DNA of 53,727 nucleotides, taken from contig JAIBDQ010000003.1 in the NCBI GenBank assembly GCA_024686135.1, positions 1 to 53,727 of the forward strand. The letters run 5' to 3'. Origin of the DNA: Halobacteriovorax sp. (lineage in GTDB: Bacteria > Bdellovibrionota > Bacteriovoracia > Bacteriovoracales > Bacteriovoracaceae). The notes beneath the pieces were generated by a model that was not told the origin of the DNA, made no database searches, and saw only the letters and a program-made list of their open reading frames with translations. Each line of letters starts with the position of its first letter. The first letter of the stretch is position 1. Made by a program: the position numbers and the translations under genes. This document shows positions 25,441 to 33,616 of the stretch, piece after piece.

Positions 25441-26512
25441 ATTTTTTAGGTAAGAGGTTTAGAACATGAGGAACTAAAGCTTTTGCCAATCTCTCGGAGC
25501 CATCTTCACTAAAATGTTCTTGGTCGTACAACCATGATTTCTCAAAGACTAATTCAGAGTGAGGGACGATGTTAAAAAGCTTTGATGAATATAATTTATT
25601 AACCTTAAACTCAGTATCCAGTATCAGCTTATAGTCTTCCAGCTTAATTTTCTTATTATCAATTAGATTTCCCCACCAAAGGGCCATATCAGCATCTGAT
25701 TGGGCCTTGATTCCTTGGTGAAGTCGATCAAAAGAGAGGATTGGCATATCCTCTTGCTGAAAATAATCCTTTATGAGCTCGACTCCATTTTTATAATTTA
25801 ACTCATATTCTTTTAAGTATTCTTCTTTCATAGAATAGGAGGGGAGCCTATGGCGTTGCTTTGCCTGGGTAAAGATGGCCTTTACATGATTAGGGTCCAC
25901 AATGGCATTTCTAAATAATTTAAAACCGAACCTCTTTTTAACATAAGAAGCAAACTCCCATTTACGGCTTCTAAGAATTTGAACAATTGAATTGTTTCTT
26001 AAGCTAAGTTCTTTATTTTTAAAGTCTGGCACATAGAATTCGCCAAATCCTTCAGTGGGTTTATATTTAGGATTTATACTGGCCAAGGGGTAGAGGATAA
26101 CAAGATCGAATCGATATTTTTTGTAGGCTTCGTAAACATCAATAAATCTCTGTGCTGAAATCGCGCCACTTTTTCCCGCGTTGAAGACCTTTACGGAAAG
26201 ACCTTTTTTGGAGAGCTCTCGTTGGAGTCTAGCAGTCCATACTTCGGAGTTATCTAAAAGGGCTCCCTCTACTAAAGAGTTTCCAATCACTAATACTCGA
26301 TATTCTTCATTTCCAAAAAGAGGACCCTTGAGACCATACTTATTAGTTGCTAAATAGTTATCCCCACTTATTCCTGGAATTAAGTCTTGATGCTCCCATT
26401 TTGCCTTCATACCACGAAGGTTCACATAGCGACCTTCTTTAATCGTACTATCGATATTAGTAAGTACAATCGGCAAAGACAAAAAACAAATTATAGCAAA
26501 AAGTATTTTCAA
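25439..26512 (-). CDS. SGNH/GDSL hydrolase-like protein, partner of an MBOAT acyltransferase
   Basis: The 357-residue product has an N-terminal signal or anchor (MKILFAIICFLSLPIVLTNI). A SGNH-type core follows: VLVIGNSLVEGALL (nucleophile Ser, GNS in place of GDS), FNAGKSGAISAQRF (oxyanion Gly block) and, near the end, YDQEHFSEDGSERLAKAL with the Asp-x-x-His pair. Such proteins work with MBOAT proteins to transfer acyl groups to exported polysaccharides; the MBOAT gene lies 7 nt upstream on the same strand. The stop TAA lies inside the T run of the convergent terminator. Confidence 0.82.
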   Translation of the reverse strand: MKILFAIICFLSLPIVLTNIDSTIKEGRYVNLRGMKAKWEHQDLIPGISGDNYLATNKYGLKGPLFGNEEYRVLVIGNSLVEGALLDNSEVWTARLQRELSKKGLSVKVFNAGKSGAISAQRFIDVYEAYKKYRFDLVILYPLASINPKYKPTEGFGEFYVPDFKNKELSLRNNSIVQILRSRKWEFASYVKKRFGFKLFRNAIVDPNHVKAIFTQAKQRHRLPSYSMKEEYLKEYELNYKNGVELIKDYFQQEDMPILSFDRLHQGIKAQSDADMALWWGNLIDNKKIKLEDYKLILDTEFKVNKLYSSKLFNIVPHSELVFEKSWLYDQEHFSEDGSERLAKALVPHVLNLLPKK

Positions 26513-26519
26513 TGATTCC

Positions 26520-27914
26520 TCAAAATTGAAAGTAAATAAATTCTGACCCCGAGTATCTACCTAATAATAAGATACTTGAGGCAATACAAATTAATAAAAA
26601 TGCTTTCATATAATAATTAGTATTTAAAATATAATTCATGTCGTCAGTTTTATATTTTTTAAACTGTATAAATGTTAGAAGCGCATTCAAAAAGAGGATT
26701 TCTAATAGGCTTCGGATATTCTCTGAACTTAAACCAAAGTTAAAAAGAGCAGAGGTAGACTCTTGAATTTGAGCAAATGAATCTGCCCTAAAAAGGAGCC
26801 ACCCATAACAAGTGAAGACGAACATGATACAAATACTAAGAAAAGTAGGTACTTTAAATTTAATCTTCTCAGTAAATAATCGATGGGAGACAAGAAGTAG
26901 ACCTTGATAGGCACCCCAAAGGACAAAGTTCCATGCAGCCCCATGCCATAAACCGCCTAAAAGCATTGTTAGCATTAGGTTTCTATAAGTTTTAAGCTCG
27001 CCGCCTCTGTTTCCTCCAAGAGAAATATATAAGTAGTCCCTTAGCCAACTAGATAGGCTAATATGCCATCTTCTCCAAAACTCGCTAGGGTTTTTAGAGA
27101 AGTAGGGCATTCTAAAGTTCAACATAAGTTCGAAACCGAGCAACTTAGAGATTCCTCGCGCTATATCGGTATAGCCTGAAAAGTCACCATAGATCTGAAA
27201 GGTGAAGGCCAAGATACCCACTAGAGCATCACCCGTCGTTGCATTGGCTATTGAAGAGTTAAAATATCCATCACTAATTAAAGCGCATCTATCGGCGATA
27301 AAGATCTTTTTATAAAAGCCCCAAAGGATCAAATAGAGACCGGTCTTTATTTTCTGTTTGGTAATTTCATGCTTTCCTAAAATCTGTGGAATTAAGTTAA
27401 CAGCTCTTTCTATGGGGCCGGCAACTAGCTGAGGAAAGAAGGATACGAAAAGCGCTAAATCTAAAAAGCCTTTTACTGGCTTTAATTTTCCGCGATAAAT
27501 ATCGATGGTATAGCTCATTGTCTGAAAGGTATAAAAAGAAATTCCAACAGGGAGAATGACATTGAGGCTACTCATATTTGATTGCAGTCCAAGGGATTCT
27601 AGAAGAACAACAATGCTTGAGGTGAAAAAATTGTAATATTTGAATACCCCTAATACCCCTAAATTAAAAAAGACACTTAATATAAGAATTTGCTTTCTTT
27701 TTTTCTGGTCATCGGACTTATAAATTTTGTGACCACAATAATAGTCTACAATTGTTGAGGCGAGTAGGAGAAAAAGAAACTTCCAATTCCAGCAGCCGTA
27801 GAAAAAATAGCTTCCTAAAAGTAGATACTTATTTCTATGCTTGATATTGATTATCAAGTAGAGCGCATAGAAAGCTATAAAAAATAATATAAAGTCTACG
27901 GAGTTAAAGAGCAT
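26520..27914 (-). CDS. MBOAT family membrane O-acyltransferase (AlgI-like)
   Basis: The 464-residue product has about ten or more membrane helices. It carries the AlgI/DltB-type signatures PVGISFYTFQTMSYTIDIYR, FFPQLVAGPIERA, NPSEFWRRWHISLSSWLRDY and LLGGLWHGAAWNFVLWGAY, the last with the invariant active-site His. It should pass acetyl or similar groups across the inner membrane to an exported polymer. It forms an operon with the SGNH protein. The nearby glycosyltransferase (28022-29179) and acyltransferase (31242-32348) suggest a surface-polysaccharide theme here. Confidence 0.93.
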   Translation of the reverse strand: MLFNSVDFILFFIAFYALYLIINIKHRNKYLLLGSYFFYGCWNWKFLFLLLASTIVDYYCGHKIYKSDDQKKRKQILILSVFFNLGVLGVFKYYNFFTSSIVVLLESLGLQSNMSSLNVILPVGISFYTFQTMSYTIDIYRGKLKPVKGFLDLALFVSFFPQLVAGPIERAVNLIPQILGKHEITKQKIKTGLYLILWGFYKKIFIADRCALISDGYFNSSIANATTGDALVGILAFTFQIYGDFSGYTDIARGISKLLGFELMLNFRMPYFSKNPSEFWRRWHISLSSWLRDYLYISLGGNRGGELKTYRNLMLTMLLGGLWHGAAWNFVLWGAYQGLLLVSHRLFTEKIKFKVPTFLSICIMFVFTCYGWLLFRADSFAQIQESTSALFNFGLSSENIRSLLEILFLNALLTFIQFKKYKTDDMNYILNTNYYMKAFLLICIASSILLLGRYSGSEFIYFQF

Positions 27915-27981
27915 GAGGTATCTAATTTTTCCTTTTTACTTTATTATTTTAACGTATATATGCTTTTTTAGGGAAAGAGTT

Positions 27982-28017
27982 ATGATTATCCGACGAATGC
28001 ATTCGGTTTTAGGATAG
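27982..28017 (+). CDS. Possible 11-codon leader peptide upstream of the glycosyltransferase
   Basis: ATG 27982 follows AGGGAAAGAG and opens an 11-residue frame, MIIRRMHSVLG, that stops at TAG 28015-28017, 4 nt before the glycosyltransferase ATG. The 12-bp perfect palindrome CGAATGCATTCG (27994-28005) lies inside it. An outer TATCC/GGATA pairing (27987-27991 with 28012-28016) would hide the next ribosome binding site. The frame is short and could be chance. Confidence 0.25.
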   Translation: MIIRRMHSVLG

Positions 28018-28021
28018 GGTT

Positions 28022-29179
28022 ATGGCAGAATCAAAAGTAAATGTCCTTTATGTTTCACCTAATGGTTTCTTAGGTGGTGCGGAAGCTTTTGTTTTAGAAG
28101 TGAGTAGTGCCCATTCACAAGAATGACCTTTTAAGATCACCACATTATTTTTTAATCCTGGCGAATGTATTGAAAAATCTAAAAATAATGGCGTTGAGAC
28201 CATATTACTTAAAGAGAGGTTTAGGCTATTAAATCCATTCTCGTTAGTAAAAGCGGTACTCGAATGTCGAAAGGTTTTGTTAGATAAAAATATTCATATT
28301 ATTCATTCAACAATGCCCTATGCCCATATCGTCATGTCACTAAGCGCTCTTTTCCTACCGGTGAAGCATGTCTGGTTTCAACATGGACCTGTAGATGGAA
28401 TTCTAGATAAAATTGGGAACTGGTTTCCAGTAGATTGCCTGATGTTTAATTCACGTTTCTTAGTGGAAGAACATCATAAACACCTTGGGCTCAAACCAAG
28501 ATGGGGTGAAAAAATAATTCCCCTGGGTATTAAGCCAAAGAGCGTTGTAGAGCCAAAGATTGAAGATCTAGAGAGTTTAATTAAGAACTCCTCGTCTCCC
28601 ATTGTCTTGGGGGCTGCGGGAAGAATCAACCGTTTTAAAGGTTATGATATTTTTATCAGTGCGATTGCAGAACTTAAAAAGTCACTACCTGAAGAGCTAT
28701 GGGGGCGTTGCTTTTTTCCTATCGTTGGTGGGGCCAATAGCCAAGAAGATAAGAACTACGAAAAAGAGTTAAAGAATCAAATTAAAAATCTAGAGTTAGA
28801 AGATAAGATCAGACTTCTTGGTCACAAATCTAATATTAATGACTATTTGAATAAAATGGACTTTTTTATTCATTGCTCACCAGAGGAAGAGGCCATCTCT
28901 ATTGTGGCGGCAGAGGCCATGCTTCAAGGAGCCTTAGTTATCGGAAGTGGGATAGGGGATATTGTTCACGACAATAAAACAGGATTCGACTGTGATACTT
29001 CAGGGACTAGTCCAGAGAGGATCTTATCCTCTACGCTTGAAGACAAAATCCTTGGGTACGGAAGTGATCCTGCTAAGTATAATGAAATTAAAGAAGCCGC
29101 TGATAAGCTTATTCGAGAGAAATACAGTAAAGAAAATATGCTTAAGGAAGTTGAGGCCGTCTATAAGGCCCTTACTTAA
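28022..29179 (+). pseudogene. Glycosyltransferase family 4 gene interrupted by an in-frame TGA
   Basis: From ATG 28022 the frame reads MAESKVNVLYVSPNGFLGGA, the usual GT4 opening, through codon 34. TGA stands at codon 35 (28124-28126), and the frame then runs on without break to 29179, 385 codons in all. The rest is a normal GT-B glycosyltransferase: IHIIHSTMPYAH, VLGAAGRINRFKGYDIFI, EDKIRLLGHKSNINDYL and EEEAISIVAAEAMLQGALVI, the EX7E-type donor site. The stop sits where Trp (TGG) would fit. A restart at ATG 28313 or nearby would lose most of the acceptor domain. It may be a true null or a sequence error. Confidence 0.85.
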
Positions 29180-29304
29180 CTTACATACTCTGGCCGACTA
29201 ACACTTACTGACAATATGCGACAATTCTGACACCCCAAAATGTCCCTGGGTCAAAATACCTACTCTTTTTACCACTTAACTACCTGAAATCTAATAGGTC
29301 AAAA

Positions 29305-29322
29305 CTGGCACAGTAATAGCAA
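29305..29322 (+). promoter_or_regulatory. Sigma-54 (RpoN) promoter, module 2
   Basis: The sequence ctggcacagtaatagcaa has TGGCAC at -24 and a GC at -12. The GG (29307-29308) and GC (29319-29320) are exactly 10 nt apart. The expected start is near 29332. Upstream, three GACA elements (29210, 29220, 29229) and an inverted TGTC (29241) are possible activator half sites. The promoter drives a leader and a DksA/TraR-type gene, in the same layout as module 1. Confidence 0.85.
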
Positions 29323-29337
29323 TTAGGTATGACAGTT

Positions 29338-29408
29338 GACCCTAGGATGGGGTCGTAAGTAGGACACTAACGCCACAGGAATTGGCAAACTTTAAATATG
29401 GAGATTTT
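29338..29408 (+). promoter_or_regulatory. Structured leader with GGA-loop hairpins (probable CsrA/RsmA-binding array), module 2
   Basis: Four hairpins follow in series. A: GACCC-TAGGATG-GGGTC (29338-29354). B: CGTAAGT-AGGAC-ACTAACG with one A-A mismatch (29354-29372). C: GCCA-CAGGAAT-TGGC (29372-29386). D: AAAT-ATGGAG-ATTT (29394-29407), whose loop holds the ribosome binding site of the next gene. Hairpin A has the same 7-nt loop as H4 of module 1, and hairpin C shares CACAGGAA with H1. The pairing is visible; control by CsrA/RsmA is inferred. Confidence 0.72.
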
Positions 29409-29909
29409 ATGGAACTGACAACACTAGAGCACTTTTCAAAACTTTTTAATGAGCTTAAGAATTCTCAAGTCATGAAAGATGAGCTTATAGATGCTGAACT
29501 TGAAAAGCTTGAAGGTGGCGACGAAGTCGATGTGGCCACGAATAATAGAGACCGAGACCTATTGATCAAACTAAAAGGTAGACAATCTTTTTTCTTAAGA
29601 AAAGTTGACCATGCTCTTGATCGTATTGATAAAGGAACATTTGGAGAATGCTTTGAATGTGGAGATAATATCTCTATGGATAGGCTATACGCCAGACCGA
29701 CCGCCACTCATTGTATTACTTGTAAAGAAGATCAAGAAAGAGGTGAGAGTCATATGCTTTATGAGAAAAAATCTCATACTCTAGGTAAAGAAATTCTTAA
29801 TGATGCCATTAAGTCTGTGCCAATGGAGAGTAATGAAATAAATGGTGAAAAGGTTCTTAAGTTTAATAGAGAAAAGATAAATTTAGGACTTCAAAATCAA
29901 ATTAACTAA
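29409..29909 (+). CDS. TraR/DksA-type zinc-finger protein
   Basis: The 166-residue product has a coiled helical N-terminal half. It then carries the DksA/TraR signature GTFGECFECGDNISMDRLYARPTATHCITC in shortened form: four zinc ligands at C81, C84, C102 and C105, preceded by DRIDKGTFG. Such proteins enter the RNA polymerase secondary channel and change promoter choice, often with ppGpp. The extra 55-residue tail is unusual. ATG 29409 follows GGAG; an in-frame TTG further up lies inside the structured leader. The sigma-54 promoter and terminator make it a single-gene unit. Confidence 0.88.
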   Translation: MELTTLEHFSKLFNELKNSQVMKDELIDAELEKLEGGDEVDVATNNRDRDLLIKLKGRQSFFLRKVDHALDRIDKGTFGECFECGDNISMDRLYARPTATHCITCKEDQERGESHMLYEKKSHTLGKEILNDAIKSVPMESNEINGEKVLKFNREKINLGLQNQIN

Positions 29910-29921
29910 TATAAAAAATGA

Positions 29922-29944
29922 GCCCCACTTCTTGTGGGGCTTTT
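29922..29944 (+). terminator. Rho-independent terminator after the DksA-like gene
   Basis: A perfect 7-bp stem GCCCCAC / GTGGGGC with loop TTCTT is followed by TTTT. It begins 12 nt after the stop codon and ends just before the stop of the convergent CBS-domain gene. The minus-strand reading has AT-rich sequence (CATTTTTTAT) after the stem, so it may work in both directions. Confidence 0.9.
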
Positions 29945-29948
29945 CTAT

Positions 29949-30563
29949 TTAAATGATTACATCAATTGGCATATTATTCATTATACATTTTAGCAGATCA
30001 GTCTGAGTTACAATCCCTTTTAATAGGTTTTTATCGTTAATTATTGGAATGGCGGATATATTCTCGGTAAGCATAATCCTAGCAAGAACCTTTATCTCAG
30101 CATCTTCTTTGGCCATGATAACCTCATTAGACATAACTTCTTGAAGGGGAGTTTTTAAAGAGTCTTGGCTCCAGCTATAGCTTAAGAGGTCTCTATCTGA
30201 AACTATCCCGATAACCAGCTCATTTTCAGATACCAAAAGATGCTTATTTTTAAATTTGTTTAGACTATGAACTGCTTCAAGAATAGTGGTCATCTTTTCA
30301 ACTGTTCTGACCGGAGAGCTCATTATATCTCGAGCAAATATTCTACTTTGACGCTTTGGCGGCTTTTCTGGCTGTTTCTCATAGCTTTGCGTGATTAAGG
30401 AATGGGCTTTATGGGAGTGTTTCCCATGCTCATCGTTTTCTCTTTCGTCTTCATGGACTTGAACTTCGTTTAAAAGCCCTGATTTTGAAACAGGTTTTAA
30501 ATTATCTTTTTTATAAGAATAATAAGATTCAATTTTTCCGCCAATTGAAACAACGAGACTCAT
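29949..30563 (-). CDS. CBS-domain pair protein
   Basis: The 204-residue product has an N-terminal region of about 85 residues rich in charged and His residues (HEDERENDEHGKHSHKAHS), then two CBS domains: ARDIMSSPVRTVEKMTTI through VIGIVSDRDLL, and LQEVMSNEVIMAKEDAEI through LKGIVTQTDLL. CBS pairs bind adenine nucleotides (or c-di-AMP) and regulate attached or partner proteins; no catalytic domain is attached here. It is 7 nt downstream of the porin-like gene on the same strand and likely co-transcribed. Confidence 0.88.
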   Translation of the reverse strand: MSLVVSIGGKIESYYSYKKDNLKPVSKSGLLNEVQVHEDERENDEHGKHSHKAHSLITQSYEKQPEKPPKRQSRIFARDIMSSPVRTVEKMTTILEAVHSLNKFKNKHLLVSENELVIGIVSDRDLLSYSWSQDSLKTPLQEVMSNEVIMAKEDAEIKVLARIMLTENISAIPIINDKNLLKGIVTQTDLLKCIMNNMPIDVII

Positions 30564-30570
30564 ACCAACC

Positions 30571-31116
30571 TCAAATAAAAGTTAAGAAACCTAAAGTAAA
30601 CTGTATAGATGTTTTATGAATATCATTTGACCCAAGAATTTTTGAATCAATAAAAAGGTCTATAACCGGAAAGCCTATCCATTCACCAGGGATATTTAGG
30701 CCGGTGACAAGATAAAATGAGTTATCAGAGTGATCAGTAGCTACGATAAGCTGGTCATTGATCTTCCCTCTAATTTCTTCCTCAAAAAGAGTGTACATGA
30801 ATCCAAACCCAAATGAAATGGGAGCAAAAACATAGCGAAGACCAAAGCCTAAGGTACTCCCCGATAGCTTATACCTAGCTGGTGCACCTGCAAAAGTTAC
30901 GTCCATATCTCCATCTAGGAATAGGTTTCCAGAGAAATCAATTTGTATAGATTCAGCAAACCTAAACCCGCCTAGTATTCCAAAAGTACCAGCGCTATTC
31001 TTCTCACTAATTAGTTTGGGGTTTAAAAAGCATGTACCAAATTCGCCTCCCATATAAGCACTAGCATAGGTTTTTGAGGATAGAATTATCAATATAGAAA
31101 CCAAAAAGACCTTCAT
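30571..31116 (-). CDS. Hypothetical secreted, outer-membrane beta-barrel-like protein
   Basis: The 181-residue product has a signal peptide (MKVFLVSILIILSSKTYA). The rest alternates polar and hydrophobic residues with many Gly and aromatics (GTFGILGGFRFAESIQIDFSG, TLGFGLRYVFAPISFGFGFM) and ends in TLGFLTFI, a hydrophobic/aromatic terminus like that of outer membrane barrels. The family is not recognised. The ribosome binding site CGGAGG can pair with an upstream CTCCG to form a hairpin (inverted repeat 31123-31151). Confidence 0.65.
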   Translation of the reverse strand: MKVFLVSILIILSSKTYASAYMGGEFGTCFLNPKLISEKNSAGTFGILGGFRFAESIQIDFSGNLFLDGDMDVTFAGAPARYKLSGSTLGFGLRYVFAPISFGFGFMYTLFEEEIRGKINDQLIVATDHSDNSFYLVTGLNIPGEWIGFPVIDLFIDSKILGSNDIHKTSIQFTLGFLTFI

Positions 31117-31241
31117 ACTTACCTCCGTATATAGGATACAACAGTTCGGAGTTATATATACTGATTCAATACAGTCTTTTTTAGTATGGTTTATGGCTCA
31201 GGTATTGTGGATTCTTTTAGCCATGTTACAATTTAGGTTCT

Positions 31242-32348
31242 ATGTCAGAACTGAGACCAGAAAAAAACTATATCAAAAGCCTTGATGGACTCCGAGCAGT
31301 ATCAATCCTTCTAGTCATCCTCTATCATTCAAATTTGTTTCTAGGCAGTCCTTTTCAAGGGGGCTTTATATATGAGCTTATCGATCTCGGGAATATTGGA
31401 GTAAGCTGTTTTTTTGTTTTATCTGGTTATCTGATCTCAGGAATCCTTTTAGACACAAGAGAGCATCCACACTACTTTAAAAACTTTTTTCTTAGAAGAC
31501 TCCTTAGAATCTTTCCTCTTTACTACTTAATTCTCATTATTGCTTTTGTTGTTATTCCTCAGTTTGATCATCCCCGAATTGAAAAATGGTCGGGGACGGA
31601 TCCCACTTGGTATTGGTTTTATTTGTCTAACTTCTATATTGCTTCAGTGGGGAAATTTAATCATGGCCTTGTCGATCTCTCCTGGTCGCTCTCTATAGAA
31701 GAACAATTTTATTTTATATGGCCCTGGGTTGTTCTTTGGATAAAACCTCAAAAACTAAAGTATGCTTGCCTATTTGGTATACTTATATCAATTGTGAGTC
31801 GAATATATTTTGGATTTAAGGGAAATTCTGAAATTCAGGTTTATGTTTTAACCTTTTGCCGCTTGGACGGACTTCTCTTAGGGGCCTTACTCGCTTTGGA
31901 GAAGAGAAATCTTGTTAACTTAAGCTCTTTTATAAATTGGCGTAATTTAATCTTATTTTTATGCCTCGTCATTACTTACTTATTTAAGTTTACGGGACTA
32001 AGATATTCTGTTTTTAGCATGGCGATCAGCTATTTCTTTGTGGCTCTTTTCTTTACTTCTTTTTTATCTCTTGTTTTAGAAAAGGACTATCGAATATTCT
32101 CAAAACCAGCTTTGGTATCAATAGGGAAATATAGCTATGGGATCTATTTGATTCATTTTCCTGTACAGGCTGCATTTCGAGAGTTTTTCTTTAAGAAACT
32201 AGTGTTGGGAGCGAGCTTTTGGAGTCATCTACTCTACCAACTAGTTTTTGTGTTAGCGGTTACCATAGTTAGTTATGGGCTCGCTTTTATAATTTTTAAT
32301 TTATATGAGAAACAATTTTTGAAACTAAAAAGACATTTTAGTTATTAG
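31242..32348 (+). CDS. Acyltransferase 3 family membrane protein (OafA/YrhL-like)
   Basis: The 368-residue product has about ten membrane helices. It opens with the family motif SLDGLRAVSILLVILYHSN, containing the essential His, followed by LGNIGVSCFFVLSGYLISGIL and FLRRLLRIFPLYYLILI. DLSWSLSIEEQFYFIWP is another conserved block. Members O-acetylate surface polysaccharides or LPS from the membrane. No SGNH domain is attached. A second acyl-transfer system (MBOAT + SGNH) lies 4 kb upstream. Confidence 0.93.
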   Translation: MSELRPEKNYIKSLDGLRAVSILLVILYHSNLFLGSPFQGGFIYELIDLGNIGVSCFFVLSGYLISGILLDTREHPHYFKNFFLRRLLRIFPLYYLILIIAFVVIPQFDHPRIEKWSGTDPTWYWFYLSNFYIASVGKFNHGLVDLSWSLSIEEQFYFIWPWVVLWIKPQKLKYACLFGILISIVSRIYFGFKGNSEIQVYVLTFCRLDGLLLGALLALEKRNLVNLSSFINWRNLILFLCLVITYLFKFTGLRYSVFSMAISYFFVALFFTSFLSLVLEKDYRIFSKPALVSIGKYSYGIYLIHFPVQAAFREFFFKKLVLGASFWSHLLYQLVFVLAVTIVSYGLAFIIFNLYEKQFLKLKRHFSY

Positions 32349-32351
32349 AAA

Positions 32352-32373
32352 CTCCTTTGCCTTAGCAAAGGAG
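32352..32373. terminator. Strong hairpin between convergent genes (probable bidirectional terminator)
   Basis: A perfect 9-bp stem CTCCTTTGC / GCAAAGGAG with loop CTTA lies between the stops of the acyltransferase and the convergent lipoprotein gene. Neither side has a long T run (CTTAATT on plus, TTTCTAAT on minus), so termination may be partial, but position and symmetry support a shared terminator. Confidence 0.7.
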
Positions 32374-32382
32374 CTTAATTCA

Positions 32383-33498
32383 TTATTCGTTGTCGTCATC
32401 CGGTTCTTTTTTATTTATTTCTTTTTCGTTATCGTCGTCCGGTTCTTTTTTTGATGGGTTGATAACTTGATCAACAAGTTTCTTGAATTTCTCTTGTTCT
32501 GCCGCTTGCCCTCTTGTACAGCTTGAGCAGTCTTTAAGTTGCATTTTGTTAAAGGCCTTATTTATTCTTTTATCTAGGCTTACTTCTGCTCCAATCTCGA
32601 TAAGGAAATCTCTTGTGCTAATGGCCTCATCAACAAAATCATTTATCTTAGCTTGTCTTGATTCAACCAGTGTGTGAAATTTAGAGTCCCACTTAAAGTA
32701 GATATGCTTAGCTTTTATATAAAGACCGGCAGCTCCAAACCAACCAAACTTAGGCTTTCTTCTAACGTCTGAAACCTTAACCAAAGTCATGGTCATAAGC
32801 ATATTGTATCTGTACCTAAGCATATTGATAGCTTCATCATGCCAAAAGAGTAGGGCGTTCTGATAAGGCTCTAGGTCTTCTCTTTTTAATTCACCACTAT
32901 TGATCTTCACTTGTAATCTAAGTGACTCCTTAACGATGCTAAGCATAGTGTGTTCTTTAATTTCAGGATGCTCTTCTACAAGAGTTTTTTGATGATGATG
33001 AATTTCGTGCATTGTAACGGCCAGAACCATTAGGTTTTGTGCAAAGTCATCTTCATTTGTAGGTGAGATATCTGATGGGTCTCTGGCCTCATCCATAAAT
33101 CTTTGTAATGCTCTAAAATACTCATCTACAGCAGTAACCAAAAGTTCTTTTCTAAACTTAACTGTATCTTCTTTAGTATTTCCGTTGTTCCATAAATGGT
33201 ATTCAAAACCTTGGTGGTAGGCAGCTGCTTCAGTCAATTTGTCTTCAAAGACTTTGGCTTTGGCCATTTGCTCAAAGGCCCTATCTCTAGATTCCTGAGC
33301 TTCTTTGGTTCTAATTTGGTGATACATATTATCCGTATTACCGGCCATTTGAGTCATAGTTGAATTTGTCTGATCCATTCCTTGCTTCATCTGCTCTGTG
33401 GTTTCACTCATTTTAAGAGTTGAATCCATCACTCGATCTGTTTTACAAGAAGATGTGAATAGAAGAATTAGAATGGTTAAAACACCTGAGCTTTTCAT
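32383..33498 (-). CDS. Hypothetical lipoprotein with acidic repeat tail
   Basis: I do not recognise the family. The 371-residue product has a lipoprotein signal (MKSSGVLTILILLFTSSC, lipid-anchored Cys18) followed by a Met/Gln/Thr-rich heptad-like stretch (about 25-60) that could form a coiled coil. The main body is mostly helical, with a HEIHHHQ segment that could bind metal and a CSSC near residue 327. The tail repeats KKEPDDDNE twice, spaced by KEIN. The gene is alone on its strand between two hairpins. Confidence 0.75.
   Translation of the reverse strand: MKSSGVLTILILLFTSSCKTDRVMDSTLKMSETTEQMKQGMDQTNSTMTQMAGNTDNMYHQIRTKEAQESRDRAFEQMAKAKVFEDKLTEAAAYHQGFEYHLWNNGNTKEDTVKFRKELLVTAVDEYFRALQRFMDEARDPSDISPTNEDDFAQNLMVLAVTMHEIHHHQKTLVEEHPEIKEHTMLSIVKESLRLQVKINSGELKREDLEPYQNALLFWHDEAINMLRYRYNMLMTMTLVKVSDVRRKPKFGWFGAAGLYIKAKHIYFKWDSKFHTLVESRQAKINDFVDEAISTRDFLIEIGAEVSLDKRINKAFNKMQLKDCSSCTRGQAAEQEKFKKLVDQVINPSKKEPDDDNEKEINKKEPDDDNE
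32386..32451 (-). repeat. Tandem 9-codon acidic repeat at the lipoprotein C terminus
   Basis: Two copies of a 27-nt unit encoding KKEPDDDNE (32386-32412 and 32425-32451) are separated by 12 nt encoding KEIN. The copies differ at one base (one Asp codon), so the duplication is recent or kept uniform. Copy number could vary between strains. Confidence 0.9.
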
Positions 33499-33616
33499 TG
33501 ATATACCTCAAAATAGTTACTTTGCGCGACTCGTTAAGCTATCAATAAATCTGCTTGGATGTTAGGGATTTGAAAAAACTATAGGCTCCAAGAGGACTTG
33601 GAACCCATTGAAATAA

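Noticed and set aside
28124-28126. TGA as selenocysteine or Trp (recoding)
   Set aside because: No SECIS-like element was evident, TGA ends other genes here, TGG is used freely for Trp, and the two other premature stops are TAA.
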